Assembly (NCBI GenBank): GCA_964647545.1
Contig: CAZYHS010000001.1
Coordinates: 62,001 to 126,000 of the forward strand
DNA length: 64,000 nt
Reading direction: 5' to 3'
DNA from: CAZYHS01 sp964647545
GTDB lineage: Bacteria; UBA10199; GCA-002796325; 1-14-0-20-49-13
In this document: in pieces, positions 8,685-16,748 of the stretch
Position numbering within the stretch: the stretch's first letter is position 1
Layout of the letters: each line of letters starts with the position of its first letter
Position numbers and translations under genes: made by a program
The notes under the pieces: model-generated
What the model saw: only the letters and a program-made list of their open reading frames with translations
Told to the model about the DNA's origin: nothing
The model's database searches: none

Positions 8685-8855
8685 TCCGGACATTGGTTTG
8701 TCATTACAGCGAAGGCTGGAATCCAGTTGACGCAATTTCGTCACCCCCGAGGCTTTAATCGGGGGCCTCGTTGACGCCCCGTGTGTCATTGCGAACGAAG
8801 TGACCTGCCCGCCGTGCGAGCAAGGCGAGGCAGGCGGGCGCAATCTCCCTTCCAC
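8685..8855. repeat. Cluster of dispersed REP-like palindromes
   Basis: Several hairpin units lie in a row: one starting GTCATTCCGGAC, one with CCCCCGAGG/AATCGGGGGCC, and one of the TCATTGCGA...GCAATCT type with a CCTGCCCGCC/GGCGGGCG stem. They resemble the units at 3031, 10117, 12050 and 34984. No gene is seen here. Confidence 0.6.
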
Positions 8856-8905
8856 CCCAGATAATTAATTTTCGCGGATTCGGAATCGAGCGACGCTGAT
8901 TTTCT

Positions 8906-9070
8906 ATGGCATTTGCGTACCTGCTTGCCGGCCCGAACTTGCCTCAAAAAAACATGTTAATTTTCTCACAAAAGTTTTTTGAGGCTTCGGACAGCGGGCC
9001 GTCATCGCGTATTAAAAGTCTCATCAAAGTTTTACGCGAACGCATTGGACGCAAAGCCAAGAAAATCTAG
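8906..9070 (+). CDS. Possible 54-residue basic peptide
   Basis: An ATG at 8906 opens 54 codons ending at TAG 9068-9070. The C-terminal half is strongly basic and helical (SLIKVLRERIGRKAKKI), and its codons look like those of neighbouring genes. There is no good ribosome-binding site, and a long imperfect hairpin (GCCTCAAAAAA at 8941 with TTTTTTGAGGC at 8975) lies inside it. No family is recognised. It may be a real small protein, a remnant, or chance. Confidence 0.25.
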   Translation: MAFAYLLAGPNLPQKNMLIFSQKFFEASDSGPSSRIKSLIKVLRERIGRKAKKI

Positions 9071-9117
9071 CTGCTCGAATCGAAAATTACTTATCTGAGG
9101 TGTTCGGGAGAAAAGTT

Positions 9118-9182
9118 AATTCCGTTTTGTCCGTCAACCGAACTAACAGACCAAACCGGCAAAACCGAATTAACCGTTTTTG
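9118..9182. repeat. 65-bp direct repeat, copy 2
   Basis: This is the second copy of the 8613-8677 repeat. It ends about 130 bp before the chosen alaS start and may carry part of its upstream leader. Confidence 0.85.
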
Positions 9183-9311
9183 ACCACCAAAGCGCAAAAA
9201 ATCCCTAAACCGGCGCGGGGCGTGCAGGCCGTAACAGCAAAATCGGGCAAATTGCCTCTAAAGATTCGCACTTGCGAAAAAGGGGCGGTTTGTATAGCTT
9301 GCGCGCCACTT

Positions 9312-11999
9312 ATGAGATCAGCACAACTTAGAGAAAAATTCCTGAAATATTTCGAAGGTCGCGACCACAAACGTGTTAAAAGTTCGAGCCTTGTGCCGCA
9401 AAACGACCCGACGCTCTTTTTCGTAAACGCCGGCATGGTGCAGTTTAAAGAGACCTTCACCGGCGCCGAAAAACGTTCCTACACGCGCGCTACGACCTCC
9501 CAAAAGTGCATGCGTGTTTCCGGAAAACACAACGACCTCGAACAGGTCGGCATGACTCAGCGGCACCACACTTTTTTCGAAATGCTCGGTAATTTTTCGT
9601 TCGGCGACTACTTCAAAAAAGATGCGATCGCATTTGCTTGGGAATTTCTCACGAAAGAGGTCGGCGTTCCTGCCGATCGTCTGATCGTCACAGTTTTTGA
9701 AAACGACGACGAGGCCGAAGAGTTATGGCAAGCGCACATTTCCAAAGACCGCATTTTCCGCCTCGGCGAAAAAGATAATTTCTGGTCGATGGGAGAGACC
9801 GGCCCATGCGGCCCGTGCAGCGAAATTCACTTCGACAAACGCCCCGGCGCAAAAATCACAAAGGCCGATCTCGAAACCGACCGTTTCATGGAAGTTTGGA
9901 ACCTCGTCTTCATGCAGTTCGAACGATTTGCCGACGGCACAATGAAGCCGCTTGCCAAGCCGTCGATCGACACCGGCATGGGGCTCGAGCGTCTTTGTTC
10001 GGTCGTCGAAGGAACAGAAGGAAATTACGAAACCGACATTTTCATGCCGATCATCGAAGCGGTCGAAAAACTGTCGGGGGTTAAATATGGCGCGAGGTAT
10101 GGCTCTTTAGAGCGTTGTCATTCCCGAGGTAGTAATCGGGAATCCGGTTTGTCATCTGGATCCCCGCTGAAGGCTGCGGGGATGACCGATGTTAGGGAGT
10201 CGAGTCTTGCGACCGACTTTTCCATCCGCGTAATTGCCGATCACATCCGCGCCAGCGTTTTTCTAGTGGGCGACGGCGTGCAACCGTCCAACGAAGGTCG
10301 CGGCTACGTTTTGCGCCGCATCATCCGCCGTGCGATAAGACACGGCAAACTTCTTGGGCAGGAGGGGCGCTTTTTTTCTCCACTTGCGCATGTTGTCATC
10401 GATAACATGGCCGGCGCCTATCCCGAACTTGCGGAGCATCGCGCTTTTATCGAACGGGTGATTTCGCACGAGGAAGAGCGCTTCTGCCAGACGCTCGACC
10501 GCGGGCTTGAAATGCTGGAATGCGCTTTCTTGGAGCTTGCTAAGACCGGCAAAAAGGCCGTTTGTGGCGATGTGGTTTTCAAGCTTTACGATACGTTCGG
10601 TTTTCCAAAAGACCTTACGCGCGACATCGCTTTCGAACGCTGTTTTGACATCGACGAAGAAGGGTTCGAAAAGTGCATGCTCGAACAGCGCGAAAAAGCG
10701 CGCGCGGCATGGAAAGGTTCTGGCGAAGAGCAGATCGACGACGTTTATAAAGAGATGCAGCAGCGCCTCCCCGCGACAAGATTTGTCGGCTACGATCACG
10801 TAACCTGCGAGGCTAAAGTTCTCGAAGTTATGGGTTGCGGTTGCGGCGACAAAGTCAAATTTGTCACCGACAAAACATGTTTTTACGGTGAAGGCGGCGG
10901 TCAGGTCGGCGACATTGGCATGGCGGTAGCCGACGGACTCGCCGTTGTTATCACCGATTCGAAAAAGCCGGTCGCCGGTTTGATCGTTCATGAAGGTGTC
11001 GTTGAAAAGGGCGAGTTGAAAGCCGGCATGAAAGTTACACTTGCCGTTGACGTTGAACGCCGCAACGACATTCGCAGAAATCACACGGCAACACATTTGC
11101 TCCACAAGGCGCTTCGCGAAACGCTTGGGGAACATGTGAAACAGGCCGGTTCTTATGTCGGCCCCGATCGTTTGCGTTTTGACTTTAGCCACTTTCAGGC
11201 TGTGACCCCTGCCGAGCTGAAAGAAATTGAATCGGAGGTCAACGAAGTTATCCGTAAAAATCTTAAAGCATCGAACGAGGAGCTCTCTTACGACGAAGCG
11301 GTTTCGCGCGGTGCTCTAGCTTTTTTCGGCGAAAAATACGGCGCAACGGTTCGCATGCTCGACGTCGAAGGTTACTCTGTCGAGCTTTGCGGCGGCACGC
11401 ACGTTTTGCGCACCGGCGATATCGGCTTGGTGAAAATTTTAAGCGAGTCGAGCGTTGCCAGCGGCGTGCGCAGAATCGAAGCAGTAACGGGGCGCGGCGC
11501 AGAAGAATATGTCGCCTCGATGGAGGCGACGCTCAAAGGAATTGCCGGCGAGCTTAAGAGCAGCGTTGCCGATGTTCCGTCGCGAGTGAAAAAACTTCAG
11601 GAGAAGATCCGCGCGCTTGAAAAACAGCTCGAGAGCGGGGCTTCGCAGGCGGCGTCAAACGATGTCCAGATCGAAAATATCGGCGGCGTAAATTGTGTGA
11701 TCGCTCGAGTTGCTGCGGCAAACGTTGCCGGCTTGAGAAATTTGTCGGACAAGTTCCGCGATAAGGTCGGCAGCGGCGTTGTGGTGCTCGCCTCCGAGAT
11801 CGACGGAAAAGTTTCGCTCATCGCGTGCGTGACAAAAGATTTGACCGGCAAATTCAAGGCCGGCGACATCATTAAAAAGTTGGCTGCAATTGTCGGTGGT
11901 ACCGGCGGAGGCCGGCCCGACATGGCTCAGGGCGGCGGCGCCGATGTTTCTAAGATCGACGAGGCTCTCAGCGAGGCGCGTAAGTTTTTAAGCGCGTAG
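9312..11999 (+). CDS. alaS: Alanine--tRNA ligase
   Basis: AlaRS charges tRNA-Ala with alanine and edits mischarged serine and glycine. The product has the class II core (SSLVPQNDPTLFFVNAGMVQF, then HHTFFEMLGNFSFGDYF), the tRNA-recognition region, the editing-domain HTATHLLHKALRE and the CGGTHV zinc-site motif, and a C-terminal GGGRPDMAQGGG segment. The reading frame reaches back to 9180, but the extra 44 residues are not AlaRS-like; the start at 9312 (MRSAQLREKF) matches the family and gives 895 residues. Residues about 265-297 are an insertion encoded by a dispersed palindromic repeat (10117-10186) placed just before the conserved IRVIADHIRASVF segment. The frame is kept, so the enzyme is probably functional. 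Confidence 0.96.
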   Translation: MRSAQLREKFLKYFEGRDHKRVKSSSLVPQNDPTLFFVNAGMVQFKETFTGAEKRSYTRATTSQKCMRVSGKHNDLEQVGMTQRHHTFFEMLGNFSFGDYFKKDAIAFAWEFLTKEVGVPADRLIVTVFENDDEAEELWQAHISKDRIFRLGEKDNFWSMGETGPCGPCSEIHFDKRPGAKITKADLETDRFMEVWNLVFMQFERFADGTMKPLAKPSIDTGMGLERLCSVVEGTEGNYETDIFMPIIEAVEKLSGVKYGARYGSLERCHSRGSNRESGLSSGSPLKAAGMTDVRESSLATDFSIRVIADHIRASVFLVGDGVQPSNEGRGYVLRRIIRRAIRHGKLLGQEGRFFSPLAHVVIDNMAGAYPELAEHRAFIERVISHEEERFCQTLDRGLEMLECAFLELAKTGKKAVCGDVVFKLYDTFGFPKDLTRDIAFERCFDIDEEGFEKCMLEQREKARAAWKGSGEEQIDDVYKEMQQRLPATRFVGYDHVTCEAKVLEVMGCGCGDKVKFVTDKTCFYGEGGGQVGDIGMAVADGLAVVITDSKKPVAGLIVHEGVVEKGELKAGMKVTLAVDVERRNDIRRNHTATHLLHKALRETLGEHVKQAGSYVGPDRLRFDFSHFQAVTPAELKEIESEVNEVIRKNLKASNEELSYDEAVSRGALAFFGEKYGATVRMLDVEGYSVELCGGTHVLRTGDIGLVKILSESSVASGVRRIEAVTGRGAEEYVASMEATLKGIAGELKSSVADVPSRVKKLQEKIRALEKQLESGASQAASNDVQIENIGGVNCVIARVAAANVAGLRNLSDKFRDKVGSGVVVLASEIDGKVSLIACVTKDLTGKFKAGDIIKKLAAIVGGTGGGRPDMAQGGGADVSKIDEALSEARKFLSA
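10117..10186. repeat. Palindromic repeat inserted in frame inside alaS
   Basis: This 70-bp element begins GTCATTCCCG and ends CGGGGATGAC, and contains two hairpins; the first includes GAGGTAGTAATCGGG, the inverse of the unit at 3080-3095 and 12052-12070. It lies wholly inside the alaS reading frame and encodes a Ser/Gly/Arg-rich stretch absent from ordinary AlaRS. Confidence 0.85.
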
Positions 12000-12049
12000 C
12001 GCACTAGTTGACCAAGTGCAGGAAAGCCCTAAAGTGGCGTGTGACACTA

Positions 12050-12077
12050 GATCCCCGATTACTACCTCGGGGATGAC
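12050..12077. repeat. Dispersed palindromic repeat, single-hairpin form
   Basis: This is one hairpin of the family, with CCCCGATTACTACCTCGGGG ending in ATGAC. It lies 50 bp downstream of alaS and could also act as a transcript end, though no T-run follows. Confidence 0.7.
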
Positions 12078-12170
12078 GTATGTGGGCTGTGTGTGGGATC
12101 CCAATGCAGTCAGTTTAGTCGGTTAATTCTGTTAATTCGGTTTTGTCAGCTAGATTGAAAAGGAGTTTTG

Positions 12171-13078
12171 CTAGCGTTTTTTGGAAACGGGGCTCTTTTT
12201 GGCGGCCGGTTTATTTTCCGCCACATCTTTTTCTGCCAGCTTCANNNNNNNNNNNNNNNNNNNNNNNNNNNNNNNNNNNNNNNNNNNNNNNNNNNNNNNN
12301 NNNNNNNNNNNNNNNNNNNNNNNNNNNNNNNNNNNNNNNNNNNNGGGCTCTTTTTGGCGGCCGGTTTATTTTCCGCCACATCTTTTTCTGCCAGCTTCAA
12401 ATACATTTTTGCAAACTCGTTTGCGGCATCTTTTTTCAAAACTTCCGCCCAGAATTTTTTGGCTTCGTTGGTTTTTCCCATCGAAAAGAGCGTTACGCCC
12501 AGCTGAATCTTTGCATGGAGATATTTCGGGTCGGTCTTGACCGCCGCCTGCAGCTCGCCAAGCGATTCCTTGAGCTGCTGATTTTCGCGCAGTGCAACGC
12601 CAAGACGTGTGCGGATATCGGCGTATTGTGGATTTAACAGCAGCGCCTTGCGGTATTCTTCGATCGCATATTCGTAGAGACTCAAATTTTTGTAAACGTC
12701 GGCGATGTCGGCGTGCATGTTCGAAAGTCGGCCTTTAAGAACCGGCTCAATATGCTTGTGTTTGACTTTGTGGATCGACCTTAAATGAGTGTAGAGTTTT
12801 TTCGCTTCGTTATATTTCCCGAGGTCGTTGCAAAGTACCGCCAGATTTAAAATTGCTTCGGTGTAGTTCGGATTTACCTCGAGAGATTTTTTGAAAAAGC
12901 TCATCGCCGAGTCGAATTTCCCTTCGACGTGGCGGATGACCCCCATAAGATTTAGAACGTCCGCGTAGCGCGGGGCCTTGGCCAGCACCTTTTTGAAGTA
13001 ATGTTCGGCGTGCGTGTAATCTTTGCTTTCAAAATAATGTTTGCCGGCTTCGACCATTTCGGCGACTGATTTGTTCAT
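12171..13078 (-). CDS. Tetratricopeptide-repeat protein, interrupted by false scaffold gap
   Basis: The protein starts at ATG 13078 and is made of about six TPR units (for example KHYFESKDYTHAEHYFKKVL and AILNLAVLCNDLGKYNEAKK). It has no signal peptide and probably acts as a cytoplasmic protein-protein scaffold. If the gap is collapsed (12345-12399 equals 12190-12244), the coding sequence continues to a TAG at 12173-12171, giving 250 residues with a basic Lys/Pro/Ala tail. It lies 9 bp downstream of the bamD-like gene, so the two are likely co-transcribed. Confidence 0.85.
12245..12344. other. Assembly gap (100 N) between overlapping contig ends
   Basis: The 55 bases before the gap (12190-12244) are identical to the 55 bases after it (12345-12399). 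This is what is seen when two contigs that really overlap are scaffolded with a fixed-size gap. Removing the gap and one copy restores the reading frame of the TPR gene described next. Confidence 0.9.
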
Positions 13079-13087
13079 AGTTTTTCC

Positions 13088-13864
13088 TTATAAGCCTTCG
13101 CTCTTTTTAACGGTGTAGATCAGTTTCTTTTCAAGTTCGGGAATGCGCGGGCTCTTCGGGTAATTGATCGAGAGCGAGGAAAATGCCGCCTTCGCGTCGT
13201 CGAGTTTGCCGAGCTTTATGCTTGCCTTGCAAATCAGGTAAAATGCCTCTTCGGCAAGTCCCGAATCTTTGTAATTGGCCGCGACCTCCTGCAACCGCGG
13301 GATAGCCGCGATATATTCGCCGCTGCGGTAGTAAAAACGGCCGATGTAAAAATGGCGTTTTGCAACGCGGGTGCGCGCCTCTCTTAAACCTTCTGCGGCC
13401 AGCTCTTCGTAAGCGTTTCCGGGATAATTGTTCAAGACGATCTGAAAATTAGAGATCGCGCTCGGCAAATATTCCTGATCGCGGTCGATCGCTTTTGGCG
13501 AATAGCGCAGGTAGGAGAGTCCGGTTTTATAAAAAGCGTACGGAGTTTTCGGATGCATCGGATGCAGAGTGATGAACGCTTGATAAGATTCGGCGGCCAA
13601 AAGAAAATCTTTCTTTCTGAAATAATTATCGCCGACCAGTATTTCGGCCTCGATGCCCCATTCGCTTTTCGGGAAGCGTGTTTTAAAGACCTGCAGACAT
13701 TCGACCGCTTCTTCAAAACGGTTTTTGTCGGTCAGCTTCGTGCATTTTTTTATCTCTTCTTCGGGATTTTCGCGTCCGATGACGACAGGTTTCTTTGCGC
13801 ATGCGCCGAACAACAATCCCAAAACAAGCAACACAAAAAGTGCGGTAAATTTGCCGTTCCTCAT
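13088..13864 (-). CDS. BamD/YfiO-like outer-membrane lipoprotein
   Basis: The 258-residue product, from ATG 13864, has a lipoprotein signal peptide with lipobox LFGAC, followed by TPR-like helices. The pattern (EEAVECLQVFKTRFPKSEWGIEAEI, then FYYRSGEYIAAIPRLQEVAANY) matches BamD (YfiO), the essential lipoprotein of the outer-membrane beta-barrel assembly complex. An upstream in-frame ATG at 13903 would add 13 residues before the signal peptide and is unlikely. It is followed by the TPR gene. Other TPR lipoproteins such as CpoB share this layout, so the bamD name is probable but not certain. Confidence 0.85.
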   Translation of the reverse strand: MRNGKFTALFVLLVLGLLFGACAKKPVVIGRENPEEEIKKCTKLTDKNRFEEAVECLQVFKTRFPKSEWGIEAEILVGDNYFRKKDFLLAAESYQAFITLHPMHPKTPYAFYKTGLSYLRYSPKAIDRDQEYLPSAISNFQIVLNNYPGNAYEELAAEGLREARTRVAKRHFYIGRFYYRSGEYIAAIPRLQEVAANYKDSGLAEEAFYLICKASIKLGKLDDAKAAFSSLSINYPKSPRIPELEKKLIYTVKKSEGL

Positions 13865-13934
13865 AGGGTTGGACTTGTTGCACACCCAAGGCTGGCTTGA
13901 CAAGATTTTTTAGAGATAGTATTTGCAGCGGCCT

Positions 13935-14189
13935 ATGTCGAACCAACAGGAAATCTTTTCGCAGTTCATTATGGGACTTGCGGCCAGCTGTCAGGTCAGC
14001 CTCGGCCTTTTTGCGAATCCGGCGACCGGCCAGACCGAAAAAAATCTTCAGTCTGCAAAGCAGACCATCGACCTTTTGGAAATTCTCAAAGAAAAATCGC
14101 GCGGGAACTTGACAAAAGAGGAAGAGGAATTATTTGAACACGTGTTGTTCGAATGTCGCATGCTCTACGTCGAAGAATCTAAAAAATAA
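13935..14189 (+). CDS. DUF1844 protein
   Basis: This 84-residue protein matches the DUF1844 pattern: a helix with FIMGLAASCQVSLGLFANP, then TGQTEKNLQSAKQTIDLLEILKEK, and a C-terminal RMLYVE. The family is of unknown function and common in deltaproteobacterial and acidobacterial genomes. The start at 13935 (MSNQQEIF) is preferred over 13923. It is divergent from the bamD-like gene and lies 24 bp upstream of htrA. Confidence 0.85.
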   Translation: MSNQQEIFSQFIMGLAASCQVSLGLFANPATGQTEKNLQSAKQTIDLLEILKEKSRGNLTKEEEELFEHVLFECRMLYVEESKK

Positions 14190-14213
14190 CCGAACATTGA
14201 ACGAGGTGTCAAA

Positions 14214-15686
14214 ATGCATAAAAAACGTTCGCTGGTGATTGTCGCTGTCGCTATGTTCCTTGCAGGGGTGGCTTTTGCGGCCAAATTCGGCTGGATAGAC
14301 AACGTGAAGGCAAAGGAATATTTCGCCGAATCGAAGGGGGCCGCGCTCATTCCAAACGCTTATCCGTCGTTTTCGGGGCTTGTTAAAAAGACCAGTCCGT
14401 CGGTGGTCAACGTTTACACAACAAAAAAGGCTAAGGTGGGGAGCAACAATCCTTTCGGCGGCAGGGGGATGCCGCGCGACCAGTTCGACGATTTTTTCGA
14501 ACGGTTCTTTGAGGGGATGCCCAGACAGCAGCAGCGCGATCAAAATAGTCTGGGGAGCGGTTTCGTCATTAGTCCCGAAGGAAATATTTTGACCAACAAC
14601 CACGTCGTGGCCGAAGCCGACGAAATTAACGTTCAATTCTCAGACGGCAAAAAATATTCCGCCAAAGTTGTCGGGACGGACGAACGTACCGACATCGCTA
14701 TCATCAAAGTTCAATCGGACAAAGACCTGCCGTTCGTTCCGCTCGGCGATTCCGATGCGCTTGAAATAGGCGACTGGGTCGTCGCCGTTGGAAATCCTTT
14801 CGGTCTTGACCATTCGGTGACGGCAGGGATCGTTTCGGCAAAAGGTCGTGTGATAGGGGCGGGTCCTTACGACAATTTCATTCAGACAGACGCGTCTATT
14901 AATCCGGGAAACTCCGGCGGCCCGCTGTTCAATCTGGCCGGAGAGGTTGTCGGTATAAACACGGCTATATTTTCGGCTGGACAGGGGCTTGGATTTGCGA
15001 TCCCGATAAACATGGCCAAAAAGCTCATTCCGCAGCTGGTTGAAAAAGGAAAAATCGTCGATCGCGGCTGGCTGGGAGTTACGATTCAGCAGATGACCGA
15101 CGAGCTGGCAAGGTCTTTCGGAATGAACGAACAGCGCGGAGCTTTGGTCGGCGACGTTGTTCCGTCGTCTCCGGCAGAGCGCGCTGGGATCAAACGCGGC
15201 GATATTATTTTGAAGTTCGCAGGAACGGAAATTAAAAAATCGAACGAACTCCCCGGACTTGTCGCTAACACGGCAAGCGGCAAGGAGGTTGACGTCGAAC
15301 TGTTGCGCAACGGAAAGAAGCAGACAGTGAAGGTGCTGCTAGGTACTCAGCAGGAGCAGGAAGAGGAGCTCGCCGCGGCGGCCAAAAAGCAGGGGGGCGG
15401 AAAACCCGACGCGCTTGGGCTTATCGTGCGAGCGCTTAGCACGGAAGACGCTTATCATTTGAACATTCCTCAAGGTAAAGGGGTTGTGATCGCGCGAGTC
15501 GAGTCGGGAAGCGCCGCCGATATGACCGACGTTAGAGTTGGAGACATCATTCTCGAATTGAACGGTAAGGAGATAAATTCGGTCGCCGATTACACAAAGG
15601 CATCGGCCCCTCTTAAAAAAGGCGACATCGTAAGATTATTTATCAAGCGCGACCGCGGCACAGTTTATATCGCGTTCAAGATTTAA
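14214..15686 (+). CDS. Periplasmic serine protease, DegP/HtrA family
   Basis: This 490-residue HtrA-type protease degrades misfolded envelope proteins. It has an N-terminal signal or anchor (residues 6-23), a trypsin-like domain with His130 (LTNNHVV), Asp160 (RTDIAIIKV) and Ser234 (GNSGGPL), and two PDZ domains (about 290-370 and 400-490). A Gly/Pro/Gln-rich loop at 75-112 precedes the protease core, as in DegP/DegQ. The gene follows DUF1844 by 24 bp and ends at a strong intrinsic terminator. It is accompanied by other envelope genes. Confidence 0.96.
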   Translation: MHKKRSLVIVAVAMFLAGVAFAAKFGWIDNVKAKEYFAESKGAALIPNAYPSFSGLVKKTSPSVVNVYTTKKAKVGSNNPFGGRGMPRDQFDDFFERFFEGMPRQQQRDQNSLGSGFVISPEGNILTNNHVVAEADEINVQFSDGKKYSAKVVGTDERTDIAIIKVQSDKDLPFVPLGDSDALEIGDWVVAVGNPFGLDHSVTAGIVSAKGRVIGAGPYDNFIQTDASINPGNSGGPLFNLAGEVVGINTAIFSAGQGLGFAIPINMAKKLIPQLVEKGKIVDRGWLGVTIQQMTDELARSFGMNEQRGALVGDVVPSSPAERAGIKRGDIILKFAGTEIKKSNELPGLVANTASGKEVDVELLRNGKKQTVKVLLGTQQEQEEELAAAAKKQGGGKPDALGLIVRALSTEDAYHLNIPQGKGVVIARVESGSAADMTDVRVGDIILELNGKEINSVADYTKASAPLKKGDIVRLFIKRDRGTVYIAFKI

Positions 15687-15710
15687 AAGCTGAATAGATA
15701 CGCTATGTTA

Positions 15711-15750
15711 AAGCCGGTTGGGGCAGCCCGACCGGCTTTTTTCTTTTTTC
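15711..15750 (+). terminator. Intrinsic terminator after htrA
   Basis: AAGCCGGTTGGG pairs with CCCGACCGGCTT across a CAG loop (one G-U) and is followed by a long T-rich run. It lies 24 bp beyond the htrA stop. Confidence 0.9.
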
Positions 15751-15798
15751 GTCCACAGCCGGCCAAAGGTTAAAAAATAGCAACAAAGCTAATTATCT

Positions 15799-15821
15799 GC
15801 CGATAATAATTTTAGAGGAGG
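15799..15821 (+). promoter_or_regulatory. GCCGATAA box and strong ribosome-binding site for the small Cys protein
   Basis: GCCGATAA at 15799-15806 equals the -10 element of sigma-28 (FliA-type) promoters, but no TAAA -35 box lies at the right distance. AGAGGAGG at 15814-15821 is a strong ribosome-binding site 7 bp before ATG 15829. The GCCGATAA box would leave a very short leader, so its role is doubtful. Confidence 0.35.
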
Positions 15822-15828
15822 CTAGCTT

Positions 15829-16086
15829 ATGAAAATCGGTTCTTCTTTTGCCGAGTTTTGGCCTTTTAGTAAGACCTATCAAGTTGACTGCCAAGACCGG
15901 CCCGGCCCGTGCGTTTCATCTTACGAGGTTGAATGGGACGGAAAATGTCCGGACGGCTATCATTACACATACGACGAAGGTGACGCTTACTGCATCGCCA
16001 ACGATAGTGAATATTCGGTGCCAAAAGGCGAGTATAAATTAGAAGAGCTCGACAACGGGAGGCGAGTTTTGCGCGTGGTTGAATAG
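15829..16086 (+). CDS. Small acidic four-cysteine protein
   Basis: This 85-residue protein is not recognised. It is acidic and aromatic, with four cysteines in the order QVDCQ, GPCVSS, GKCPDGY and AYCIA, which could form two disulfides or a metal site. There is no classical signal peptide. The strong AGAGGAGG ribosome-binding site and good codon use argue that it is real. It stands alone between the htrA terminator and a convergent barrel-protein gene. Confidence 0.75.
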   Translation: MKIGSSFAEFWPFSKTYQVDCQDRPGPCVSSYEVEWDGKCPDGYHYTYDEGDAYCIANDSEYSVPKGEYKLEELDNGRRVLRVVE

Positions 16087-16112
16087 AATTAAGCTAAGTG
16101 TAGTCCGCAGAA

Positions 16113-16748
16113 TTAAAAGTGCACGCCTATCATTCCGTTAAAACTAGGTTCGGTGTCCCATCCTCCGGCAAGTATCTTGGTGCTTTTTCCGCCGATGTCC
16201 TGATATTTAGCCGGCATATCGACAAAATCGACCTGCGCCAGCAACGCGGCAAAGACGTATTCTCCAAATAAAAATCTTAGACCTCCACCGACTCCAAAAC
16301 CCGGCGCCCAAAGCGGAATGGTCTTGTCAGACGAGGCGGGGTCTCCCGGAACGGCGGCCATATGAAGGGCCGGCCCACCCTGCACGAATGGCAAAATCTT
16401 AACGTTTTCCCAGTCTGTCATTCCATCGATAATCGGTGTGACAACGCAGTTGATGTTCGCTGTCACCAGATGTTCACGGTTGCCGCTGTTCTTGTTCGTT
16501 GCATAGCGGACCTGCAGTTCGGGGGCGATGTAATCGACTATGTTCCATCCGAATACAAAACCGACGTCGGGCTCGTAGTCGCGCCCGACCTTTTTATTGA
16601 GCCTGATATTTTTATCTGCGGAGTAACCCATGATGCCCCCGCCGACCATGAAGTAAGGCCCGCGCAAAAAATCTTTCTGCGGGCGCGCAAATGACGTTGA
16701 GGCGGCGGCGAAACAAAGCAGCATGGTTAAGACGAATGTTTTTTTCAT
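16113..16748 (-). CDS. Outer-membrane beta-barrel-like protein
   Basis: The 211-residue product has a signal peptide (MKKTFVLTMLLCFAAASTSFA, cleavage after SFA) and a Gly- and aromatic-rich, alternating pattern with a terminal NGMIGVHF that suits a small eight-stranded barrel. Segments such as GPYFMVGGGIMGYSAD and GFGVGGGLRFLFGEYVFAALL look like membrane strands. The function is unknown. Its start overlaps the stop of the upstream TPR gene by 4 bp (ATGA), so the two are translationally coupled. Confidence 0.75.
   Translation of the reverse strand: MKKTFVLTMLLCFAAASTSFARPQKDFLRGPYFMVGGGIMGYSADKNIRLNKKVGRDYEPDVGFVFGWNIVDYIAPELQVRYATNKNSGNREHLVTANINCVVTPIIDGMTDWENVKILPFVQGGPALHMAAVPGDPASSDKTIPLWAPGFGVGGGLRFLFGEYVFAALLAQVDFVDMPAKYQDIGGKSTKILAGGWDTEPSFNGMIGVHF

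Noticed and set aside
9180..9311. N-terminal 44-residue extension of AlaRS
   Set aside because: Not like AlaRS and begins at the edge of a repeat; the start at 9312 fits the family.
10263..11192. 309-codon open frame on the minus strand opposite alaS
   Set aside because: It lies wholly antisense to a conserved gene, and its composition is that of a shadow frame.
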